The notes under the pieces are model-generated. The model did not search any database, was not told where the DNA came from, and saw only the letters and a list, made by a program, of their open reading frames with translations. From positions 744,001 to 808,000 of the forward strand of contig NZ_CP021648.1 of assembly GCF_002176815.1 (NCBI RefSeq): a stretch of 64,000 bases of DNA. Direction: 5' to 3'. Of this stretch, positions 8,550 to 15,606 are shown in pieces; position 1 is the stretch's first letter, and every line of letters begins with the position of its first letter. The position numbers were made by a program, and so were the translations under genes. Source of the stretch: Acidovorax sp. T1 (GTDB taxonomy: Bacteria; Pseudomonadota; Gammaproteobacteria; Burkholderiales; Burkholderiaceae_C).

Positions 8550-10688
8550 ATGTCTGACACAACCCAAGGCGTTCAAGTCCGGTCTGGCCCCCAGGCCCTG
8601 CGTGCAGGCATCGAGCTGCTGTCTTCCATGCGGTTTGCCATTTCGCTGCTGACGGTGATCTGCATCGCGTCGGTCATTGGCACGGTGCTCAAGCAGCATG
8701 AGCCTGCGGTGAACTACGTCAACCAGTTCGGCCCGTTCTGGGCGGAGCTGTTTGCGGCCATCCAGCTCAATGCGGTGTACAGCGCGTGGTGGTTTTTGCT
8801 GATCCTGGCCTTTCTGGTGGTCAGCACCTCTTTGTGCATCGCCCGCAACACCCCCAAGATCCTGGTGGACCTCAAGGTCTACAAGGAAAACATCCGCGAG
8901 CAAAGCCTCAAGGCCTTCCACCACAAGGCGCAGGCCGAACTCGGCGGGCCTGCGGAAGCCGAGGCACGCCGCATTGGCACCTTGCTGGCCGGTGGTGGCT
9001 GGAAGGTGCGGCTGCAGCAGCGGGATGCGGCCCAGGGCGCGGGCTGGATGGTGGCGGCCAAGGCGGGGGCGGCCAACAAGATTGGCTACATCGCCGCGCA
9101 CAGCGCCATCGTGCTCATCTGCCTGGGTGGGCTGTTCGACGGCGACCTGATCGTTCGGGCCCAAATGCTGCTGGGCGGGAAAACACCGTATGCCGGCAGT
9201 GGCCTCATTTCCGAGGTAAAGCCCGAGCACCGCCTGTCCGAGCGCAACCCCACGTTTCGCGGCAACCTGGTGGTGGCCGAGGGCACGCAGTCGAGCACCG
9301 CCATCCTGAGCCAGTCCGACGGCGTTTTGTTGCAGGAGTTGCCCTTTGCCATCGAACTCAAGAAGTTCATCGTGGAGCATTACTCCACCGGCATGCCCAA
9401 GCTGTTCGCCAGCGAGATCGTGATCCACGACAAGGAGACGGGCGCGAAAACGCCCGCCCGCATCGAGGTGAACCACCCCGCCAGCTACAAAGGGGTCGAG
9501 ATCTACCAGTCGAGTTTTGACGACGGCGGCTCGCACCTCAAGTTGCGCGCCATGCCCATGGTGGCGGGGGCCAAGGCATTTGATGTCGAGGGCACGGTGG
9601 GCGGATCGACCGAGTTGGTCGGCAAGGGCGGTGCCACGGGCGGCGAAAAACTCACCCTCGAATTCACGGCCCTGCGCACGATCAATGTCGAGAACCTGGG
9701 CGGTGCAGCAGGCGCGACAGGATCGGGCGTCGATGTGCGCAAGGTCGATCTGCGCGAGTCGGTGGAGTCGCGCCTGGGTGCCGCCAACAAGACCGTGACC
9801 AAGAAAGAGCTGCGCAATGTGGGCCCCAGCGTGACGTACAAGCTGCGCGATGCGGCCGGTCAGGCGCGCGAGTTCCACAACTACATGCTGCCTGTGGACA
9901 CCGGCGATGGGGTGCCCGTGTTTTTGCTGGGGGTGCGCGAGAACCCCGCCGATCCGTTCCGTTACCTGCGGGTTCCTGCCGACGACCAAAGCTCCATGGA
10001 CGGGTTCATGCGCCTTCATGCTGCGCTGGGTGACCCGGCGGCGCGTGAGCAGGCCGTGCGCCGTTATGTGGCGCAGGCGGTGGAGGCGTCGCGCCCCGAA
10101 CTGGCCGAGCAGCTGACGCAGTCCGCGTTGCGGGCGCTGGCGCTGTTTGCCGGCAGCAACGGGCCCGAGGGCAAAAAGGTGGGCGGCTTGCCGGCCATTT
10201 CTGATTTCATGGAAGCCAATGTGCCCGAGGCCGAACGCGCGCGTGCCGGCGAGGTGCTGGTGCGCATCCTGAACGGCGCCCTGTTCGAGCTGGCCCAGCT
10301 CACGCGTGAGCGTGCTGGCCTCAAGCCACTGGAACAGAGTGACCAGACACAGACATTCATGACGCAGGCGGTGCTGTCGCTCAGTGATGCGCAGATCTAC
10401 CCGGCGCCGCTGGTTTTTGAGCTCAAGGACTTCACCCAGGTGCAGGCCAGCGTTTTTCAGGTGGCGCGCGCCCCTGGCAAAAACATTGTCTACCTGGGCT
10501 GTGCCTTGCTGATTCTGGGTGTTTTTGCCATGCTTTACGTGCGCGAGCGCCGCGTATGGGTGTGGGTGGCACCGCGGGGGGAGCAGTCGCACGCTCTGAT
10601 GGCGCTGTCCACCAATCGCAAGACCATGGACGGCGACCGGGAGTTCGTCCAGCTCGCTGACAAACTGATCGGGGCTCGTCCCCACTGA
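8550..10688 (+). CDS. resB: Cytochrome c biogenesis protein ResB
   Basis: One half of the System II haem delivery/ligation complex, acting with CcsB (ResC) to attach haem to apocytochromes c in the periplasm. The 712-residue protein has three N-terminal membrane segments (starting near RFAISLLTVICIASVIGTVL), a large periplasmic domain and one C-terminal membrane helix around GCALLILGVFAMLY. The start at 8550 (MSDTTQGVQ) is preferred to an upstream in-frame codon. Eight bases separate it from ccsB, so they form one operon. Confidence 0.93.
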   Translation: MSDTTQGVQVRSGPQALRAGIELLSSMRFAISLLTVICIASVIGTVLKQHEPAVNYVNQFGPFWAELFAAIQLNAVYSAWWFLLILAFLVVSTSLCIARNTPKILVDLKVYKENIREQSLKAFHHKAQAELGGPAEAEARRIGTLLAGGGWKVRLQQRDAAQGAGWMVAAKAGAANKIGYIAAHSAIVLICLGGLFDGDLIVRAQMLLGGKTPYAGSGLISEVKPEHRLSERNPTFRGNLVVAEGTQSSTAILSQSDGVLLQELPFAIELKKFIVEHYSTGMPKLFASEIVIHDKETGAKTPARIEVNHPASYKGVEIYQSSFDDGGSHLKLRAMPMVAGAKAFDVEGTVGGSTELVGKGGATGGEKLTLEFTALRTINVENLGGAAGATGSGVDVRKVDLRESVESRLGAANKTVTKKELRNVGPSVTYKLRDAAGQAREFHNYMLPVDTGDGVPVFLLGVRENPADPFRYLRVPADDQSSMDGFMRLHAALGDPAAREQAVRRYVAQAVEASRPELAEQLTQSALRALALFAGSNGPEGKKVGGLPAISDFMEANVPEAERARAGEVLVRILNGALFELAQLTRERAGLKPLEQSDQTQTFMTQAVLSLSDAQIYPAPLVFELKDFTQVQASVFQVARAPGKNIVYLGCALLILGVFAMLYVRERRVWVWVAPRGEQSHALMALSTNRKTMDGDREFVQLADKLIGARPH

Positions 10689-10696
10689 GGCAACGC

Positions 10697-12031
10697 ATGA
10701 ATACCGCCACCACCACCATCTCTCTGAACGAGGGGTTCTTTTCCCGCCGCAACTGGTTCGACTGGCTGTTCGCCGCCATCGTGGCCACGGGGGGGCTGTA
10801 TGCGCTGCAACGCTATGGCAGCTACATGGATGTGTACGAAAAAGGCATCCTGCTGGCTGCCATTCCCTGCACCGTGTGGCTGGGCTGGTTCTGGCGCCCG
10901 CTGCGGGTCTTGATGCTGGTGGTGGTGGCGCTAGCCCTGGTGGCCATCGGTCTGTACCAGCAAGATGGCGCGGGCAGCCTGGCACGGGCCGAGACCGTGT
11001 TCGGCCTCAAATACTTTTTGTCCAGCCAGTCGGCCATTTTGTGGATGAGCATGCTCTTTTTCATGAGCACGGCGTTTTACTGGATGGGCATGTTTGCGCG
11101 TGGCGAAGGCCACACCCTGAGCCTGATTGGTTCGCGCATTGCGTGGGTGGCCGTGGGCATGGCGCTTATTGGCACACTGGTGCGCTGGTACGAAAGCTAC
11201 CTTATCGGCAGCGATGTCGGCCACATCCCGGTGAGCAACCTCTACGAAGTGTTCGTGATGTTCTGCTGGATGACGGCGGCGTTCTATCTGTACTACGAAC
11301 AGCAGTACGGCACGCGCGCTCTGGGCGGTTTCGTGATGCTGGTGGTCAGCGCGGCCGTGGGCTTTTTGCTCTGGTACACCGTGGTGCGCGAGGCGCACGA
11401 GATCCAGCCCCTGGTGCCCGCCCTCCAGAGCTGGTGGATGAAGCTGCATGTGCCCGCCAACTTCATCGGCTACGGCACCTTCGCGCTGGCGGCCATGGTG
11501 GCCTTTGCCTACCTGATCAAGCAGCAGGCCAGCGAAACCCGCTGGTACAAGCTGGCGCCGCTGTGGCTGCTGGGCGTGGTGCTGTGCTTTGAGCCCATCG
11601 TTTTCCGCCAGGGCGCAACCGAGAGCGGCGGCAGCTACTGGATGGTCTATTTCGGCGTTTCTGCCCTCATCGTGGCGGGCATTCTGCTGGGCCGCAAGCG
11701 CATTGCGGCGCGCCTGCCGTCGTTCGAGATCCTGGACGATGTGATGTACAAATCCATCGCTGTGGGCTTTGCCTTCTTCACCATTGCCACCGTGCTGGGC
11801 GCCCTGTGGGCCGCCGAGGCCTGGGGCGGCTACTGGAGCTGGGACCCCAAGGAAACCTGGGCGCTGATCGTCTGGCTCAACTACGCGGCCTGGCTGCACA
11901 TGCGCCTCATGAAGGGCCTGCGCGGCACCGTGTCGGCCTGGTGGGCGCTGGTGGGGCTGGTGGTGACCACGTTCGCGTTTCTGGGCGTGAACATGTTCCT
12001 GAGCGGCCTGCACAGCTACGGCACGCTCTGA
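10697..12031 (+). CDS. ccsB: Cytochrome c biogenesis protein CcsB/ResC (haem handling)
   Basis: The second System II component, a 444-residue polytopic membrane protein of the haem-handling family. The diagnostic tryptophan-rich WWD-type motif is visible as AWGGYWSWDPKETWAL near residue 375, and several conserved His flank it. It partners with ResB just upstream. The stop codon lies in a 9-base tandem repeat (TGATGGTGT, three times). Confidence 0.93.
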   Translation: MNTATTTISLNEGFFSRRNWFDWLFAAIVATGGLYALQRYGSYMDVYEKGILLAAIPCTVWLGWFWRPLRVLMLVVVALALVAIGLYQQDGAGSLARAETVFGLKYFLSSQSAILWMSMLFFMSTAFYWMGMFARGEGHTLSLIGSRIAWVAVGMALIGTLVRWYESYLIGSDVGHIPVSNLYEVFVMFCWMTAAFYLYYEQQYGTRALGGFVMLVVSAAVGFLLWYTVVREAHEIQPLVPALQSWWMKLHVPANFIGYGTFALAAMVAFAYLIKQQASETRWYKLAPLWLLGVVLCFEPIVFRQGATESGGSYWMVYFGVSALIVAGILLGRKRIAARLPSFEILDDVMYKSIAVGFAFFTIATVLGALWAAEAWGGYWSWDPKETWALIVWLNYAAWLHMRLMKGLRGTVSAWWALVGLVVTTFAFLGVNMFLSGLHSYGTL

Positions 12032-12184
12032 TGGTGTGATGGTGTGATGGTGTGATGGGGTATCGGCCCTGCGGGGCAGCAACCCTTGCGTCTCGGGTGT
12101 AACCTGGGCGTTCCAGGGAACGAACTGGCAGTTGCTCGGCTCTACCGCACAGCCGTTTCCACCCAAGAATGACCGGAGCCTCCC
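12032..12184. promoter_or_regulatory. Spacer between ccsB and msrP with short repeats
   Basis: Starts with the 9-base repeat, then carries two small inverted repeats: GCCCTGCGGGGC near 12066-12077 and GTTCC-AG-GGAAC at 12110-12121. The second could be an operator for msrPQ, but no known consensus is recognised. No ORF or tRNA is seen. Confidence 0.3.
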
Positions 12185-13189
12185 ATGCTGATTCCATCGC
12201 GCGATTCGGGTTTCAAGCACCCGCATTCCTCCGAAATCACCCCGCGCGCGGTCTACGAAGACCGTCGCCACATGCTCAAGCTGATGGCAGGCGGTGCCGC
12301 TGGCGCCGCGTTGGCTTCCTGGGCCGGCCGCGAGGCGCTGGCACAACAAGCCCAGGTGGTGCGCCCCGGCAAACTGGCAGCGCTGGCGGGCGCCCGGTCG
12401 ACCGTGGCGGGGGGCGTCACCATGGAGAAGTTCACCGACTACAAGGACGCGAGCACCTACAACAACTTCTACGAGTTCGGCACCGACAAGGCCGACCCCG
12501 CCCGCAATGCCCACACCCTCAAAACCACACCCTGGACGGTGGAGGTGGAAGGCCTGGTCAAGAAGCCCGGCAAGTACGGCATCGAAGACCTGCTCCGGCT
12601 GAGCGCGCAGGAAGAACGCATCTACCGCCTGCGCTGCGTGGAAGGCTGGTCCATGGTCATCCCCTGGGTGGGCTACTCGCTGGCTGAGTTGATCAAGCGC
12701 GTGGAGCCGCAGGGCAGTGCCAGATACGTGGAATTCGTCACGCTGGCCGACAAGGCCACCATGCCCTATGTGGGCTCGCGCGTGCTCGACTGGCCTTACA
12801 CGGAAGGCCTGCGCATGGACGAGGCCATGCACCCGCTCACCCTGCTGGCCTTTGGCATGTATGGCGAGGTGCTGCCCAACCAGAACGGTGCGCCCGTGCG
12901 CCTGGTGGTGCCCTGGAAATACGGCTTCAAGAGCGCCAAAAGCATCGTCAAGATCCGTTTTGTCGAGAAAGAGCCGGGCACCGCCTGGAACAAGGCGGCC
13001 AAACAGGAATATGGGTTCTATTCCAACGTGAACCCCAACGTGGACCACCCGCGCTGGAGCCAGGCCACCGAGCGCCGCATTGGCGAAGACGGCCTGTTTG
13101 CCAAGAAGCGCAAAACCCTGATGTTCAACGGCTACGAGGCCCAGGTGGGGCAACTCTACGCCGGCATGGACCTCAAGAAGTTCTACTGA
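12185..13189 (+). CDS. msrP: Protein-methionine-sulfoxide reductase catalytic subunit MsrP
   Basis: Periplasmic molybdopterin enzyme that repairs oxidised methionines in envelope proteins, taking electrons from MsrQ. The 334-residue precursor has a Tat-type signal (twin Arg at 27-28 in [12 protein letters not shown], then an Ala/Gly-rich hydrophobic stretch ending near AQQ). The molybdenum-ligating Cys is C151 in [18 protein letters not shown] upstream supports the start. It sits 47 bases before msrQ; tatABC, needed for its export, is also in this window (58 kb). Confidence 0.95.
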   Translation: MLIPSRDSGFKHPHSSEITPRAVYEDRRHMLKLMAGGAAGAALASWAGREALAQQAQVVRPGKLAALAGARSTVAGGVTMEKFTDYKDASTYNNFYEFGTDKADPARNAHTLKTTPWTVEVEGLVKKPGKYGIEDLLRLSAQEERIYRLRCVEGWSMVIPWVGYSLAELIKRVEPQGSARYVEFVTLADKATMPYVGSRVLDWPYTEGLRMDEAMHPLTLLAFGMYGEVLPNQNGAPVRLVVPWKYGFKSAKSIVKIRFVEKEPGTAWNKAAKQEYGFYSNVNPNVDHPRWSQATERRIGEDGLFAKKRKTLMFNGYEAQVGQLYAGMDLKKFY

Positions 13190-13236
13190 ACCCCGCCGCA
13201 GCTGCCCGCCAGGCCAAGCGACCGGTCTGCTGCGCC

Positions 13237-13878
13237 ATGAGAAAACTCCTGCTCCATCCGGCGGCCAAGCCGGTGCTGTTCGTGCTGTGCCTGCTGCCCT
13301 TGTCGTGGCTGGTCTATGCGGCCGCCACCGACCGCCTGGGCGCCAACCCCGCCGAAGCCCTGATCCGCGCCACCGGTGACTGGACCTTGCGGGCCCTGTG
13401 CATGGTGCTGGCCGTGACACCGCTGCGCGTGATGACCGCCAGCCCGCAACTGGCGCGCTTTCGGCGCATGCTGGGTCTGTTTGTGTTTTTTTATGCGCTG
13501 CTGCACCTGTTGAGCTACAGCGGGTTTGACATGGGATTCGATCTTGCCGAGATCGCCCGCGACATTGCCAAGCGGCCCTTTATTCTGGTGGGCTTTCTGG
13601 CGTTTTGCCTGCTCATGCTGTTGGCGGCCACCTCGTTCAACCGCGCCATCCGGGCATTGGGCGGGCGCCGCTGGCAGGCCCTGCACCGGGCGGTGTATGC
13701 GGTGGCCGGGCTGGCGATCCTGCATTTTTTCTGGATGCGCGCCGGCAAGAACGACTTTGCGGAAGTGGCCGTGTATGGCGCCATCCTCGCGGCCCTGCTG
13801 GGCTGGCGTCTGTGGCGGCGCCTGGCCAACCGGAGCGCCCGGCCGGTGGGGCGGAGCAGGCCCGCCGCACCGGATTGA
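13237..13878 (+). CDS. msrQ: Haem-binding membrane subunit MsrQ of the MsrPQ system
   Basis: Inner-membrane b-type haem protein (213 residues) that passes electrons from the cytoplasm or quinone pool to MsrP. It has about six hydrophobic helices; conserved His are seen in LLHLLSY, ALHRAVY and ILHFFW, consistent with haem ligation in the ferric-reductase-like fold. The gene directly follows msrP and ends at the edge of a palindromic intergenic repeat. Confidence 0.93.
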   Translation: MRKLLLHPAAKPVLFVLCLLPLSWLVYAAATDRLGANPAEALIRATGDWTLRALCMVLAVTPLRVMTASPQLARFRRMLGLFVFFYALLHLLSYSGFDMGFDLAEIARDIAKRPFILVGFLAFCLLMLLAATSFNRAIRALGGRRWQALHRAVYAVAGLAILHFFWMRAGKNDFAEVAVYGAILAALLGWRLWRRLANRSARPVGRSRPAAPD

Positions 13879-13942
13879 TTGCTATTATAAATATAGCTGC
13901 TTGCGCTTTACCAGTAAGCGCTAGAGCCTATTTAGACTAAAA
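13879..13942 (+). repeat. Palindromic intergenic repeat, copy 3
   Basis: Plus-orientation copy beginning just after the msrQ stop: ATATAGCTGCTTGCGCTTTA, CCAGTAAGCGCTAGAGCC, tail ATTTAGACTAAAA. It separates two convergent genes. Confidence 0.85.
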
Positions 13943-13943
13943 C

Positions 13944-13988
13944 TTCAGGCGTTGACCGCTTGCAGTTTCAGGCGTTGACCGCTTGCAG
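13944..13988. repeat. 22-bp tandem duplication at the 3' end of the di-iron gene
   Basis: Two exact 22-base copies (13944-13965 and 13967-13988) with one base between. The second copy holds the gene's final codons and stop; the first is its downstream duplicate. The protein is unaffected. Confidence 0.9.
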
Positions 13989-14795
13989 TGCCGGCCGCAG
14001 TTGCCGGCTCACCGGGTCGATGTGGTCGGTCGGGATCTGGTAAGCGCGATCATCGAACAAATCAATGCCGCACATGAGGTTGTCGATCCAGTCCAGAAAA
14101 TCGTTGATGGCCTTCTTGCCCATGATGGGCGCGCCATGCTGGGGCACCAGCATGGCGATGTCCAACTGGCGCGCCATGCGCACCCACAGCCGCAGGATCT
14201 TGTTGGACACCATGTAGCGGCGGTGAAAAGCCTCCATGCGCGGGATATGCGGGGCCAGATCGGTGACCGGAATGCGCGCCTCGGCCCCCGACGTCATCGA
14301 CACCCCGAGATCGCCCGTGAACAGGATGCGGCTGACCGGGTCGTAGAAATGGAAGTTGCCTTCGGAATGCATGAAGTGCGCTGGCAGCAGCACCAGTTCA
14401 TGGCGCCCCAATGGCAGATGCCCGCCACCGTCCGGCACGCCGATCACCCGGTTTTCCGTCTTGCCCACTTTGGTGAAGTGCGGCGCAAACCGCTCCCACA
14501 CCCGTGAAATCACCAGCGAAGCCTTGGTGCTGGTCATCCAGCGGTCGAGTGACGCAATGATGTCCGGATCGGCGTGCGATGCGATCACATACGCCAGCTT
14601 GCTGGGCGCGAAATGCTTGGACATGGCCAGGAACAGTTCATTGAAGGCAAGGTTGCCGCCGGGGTCGATGATGGCGCCGGTGCCGTCGTCAACAATCAGG
14701 AACTGGTTGGCTTGAACCGCCTGCCCATCCTCCTCGATGAGGTCGGTGAACATCAGGCAGGCGTGATTCTTGTCGCGATAGAGTTCCAGGGCCAT
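13968..14795 (-). CDS. Oxygen-binding di-iron (ODP-type) metallo-beta-lactamase-fold protein
   Basis: A 275-residue metallo-beta-lactamase-fold protein resembling the di-iron domain of flavodiiron proteins, without a flavodoxin domain. Likely metal ligands: H74, D76 and D78 in SHADPDI, H140 or H143 in PAHFMHSEGN, D162 in FTGDLG and H220 in VPQHGAP. The usual His after the third ligand is Ile here. Such stand-alone domains bind O2 or act as redox sensors or reductases; activity is not determinable. Start at 14795 (ATG) is preferred over TTG at 14813 because the predicted promoter leaves about 22 bases of leader. A perfect FNR-type site lies upstream. Confidence 0.8.
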   Translation of the reverse strand: MALELYRDKNHACLMFTDLIEEDGQAVQANQFLIVDDGTGAIIDPGGNLAFNELFLAMSKHFAPSKLAYVIASHADPDIIASLDRWMTSTKASLVISRVWERFAPHFTKVGKTENRVIGVPDGGGHLPLGRHELVLLPAHFMHSEGNFHFYDPVSRILFTGDLGVSMTSGAEARIPVTDLAPHIPRMEAFHRRYMVSNKILRLWVRMARQLDIAMLVPQHGAPIMGKKAINDFLDWIDNLMCGIDLFDDRAYQIPTDHIDPVSRQLRPALQAVNA

Positions 14796-14823
14796 GTCGA
14801 TGCTGCGGTGCAATAAAACACCG

Positions 14824-14829
14824 ACTGTA
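14824..14829 (-). promoter_or_regulatory. Predicted -10 element of the di-iron gene
   Basis: On the minus strand this reads TACAGT. A start of transcription about 7 bases downstream (near 14817) would put the FNR-type site centre at about -40.5 to -41.5, the class II activation position. Confidence 0.5.
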
Positions 14830-14850
14830 CGATGGCCCTATCTTCAGTGC

Positions 14851-14864
14851 TTGATAAAAATCAA
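14851..14864 (-). promoter_or_regulatory. Perfect FNR/ANR-type binding site (TTGAT-N4-ATCAA)
   Basis: The 14-base palindrome TTGATAAAAATCAA matches the FNR/ANR/DNR consensus at all ten fixed positions. It lies 56 bases before the chosen ATG of the di-iron gene and downstream of lptM. It predicts induction at low oxygen. Confidence 0.8.
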
Positions 14865-14919
14865 GCCCGCTGTCCTTCACGCCGTTGACCCTGGCGCAGT
14901 GGTAGCGGGCCGAACGCCA

Positions 14920-15123
14920 TTACTGCGGCACCGACGCGGGGGGCGTGGGGGTGGTTGCCGGTGCGGTCAGTACAGGCGAGAGGGTTTCAGGCAGCGTGGC
15001 GCGTTGCCTGGCCTCGGGCGCGCCGGGCAGGTACAAGGGGCCGCGCTGGCCACAGCCCAACAATGCCGCCGCACTCGCAGCAAGGGCAAGGGTACTGACT
15101 AGAATTTGGGAAGCTCTCAACAT
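14920..15123 (-). CDS. lptM: LPS translocon maturation lipoprotein LptM (YifL-like)
   Basis: A 67-residue outer-membrane lipoprotein that helps disulfide maturation of the LptD/E LPS translocon. The signal peptide (MLRASQILVSTLALAA...) ends in a lipobox with the sequence ALLGC, and the mature protein begins CGQRGPLYLPG, the family signature. The rest is a Pro/Thr-rich tail. It is divergent from cyaY, 12 bases apart, the same arrangement as lptM/cyaY in many proteobacteria. It is preceded by the di-iron gene downstream on the same strand. Confidence 0.9.
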   Translation of the reverse strand: MLRASQILVSTLALAASAAALLGCGQRGPLYLPGAPEARQRATLPETLSPVLTAPATTPTPPASVPQ

Positions 15124-15135
15124 GCGTAAATTGTA

Positions 15136-15465
15136 ATGACCGACCTTGAATTTCTGGACCAGGCTGAAAAACTGCTGCTCGCGGTGGAGCGCAGCTGCGA
15201 TCGCATCAACGACACGGGCGACGCGGATGTGGACAGCCAGCGCACGGGCGGCATGGTGACGCTGACGTTTCCCAACCGCAGCCAGATCATCATCAACCTG
15301 CAAAAACCCCTGCATGAGGTGTGGATGGCGGCCAAGTCGGGCGGATACCACTACCGGTTCGACGGGGCTGCCTGGCAAGACACCAAAGGGGCTGGTGAGT
15401 TTTTTGACCGCCTGAGCCAGGATGCCGCGCAGCAGTCTGGCACACCGCTTCGATTCGAGGCCTGA
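15136..15465 (+). CDS. cyaY: Frataxin-like iron donor CyaY
   Basis: Frataxin family protein, 109 residues, that binds iron and modulates iron-sulfur cluster assembly on IscU/IscS. Visible signatures are the acidic N-terminal helix ([14 protein letters not shown]...ERSCDRI) and the beta-sheet block [18 protein letters not shown], then [14 protein letters not shown]. Length is typical. Divergent from lptM, convergent with the PBP1A gene. Confidence 0.95.
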   Translation: MTDLEFLDQAEKLLLAVERSCDRINDTGDADVDSQRTGGMVTLTFPNRSQIIINLQKPLHEVWMAAKSGGYHYRFDGAAWQDTKGAGEFFDRLSQDAAQQSGTPLRFEA

Positions 15466-15606
15466 CAAGGCGCATCGCTCTCTTCCCCCGCCACAATCGC
15501 TGTATCCGGCGGGATGTGCCCCAGCCTTGCCGGGGCAGGGCCAGGGGACGATGGTCAGATGGGATGTCCGTGCGGAGGGCGCCGCACGACTTGCGGGTGT
15601 GGAGAT

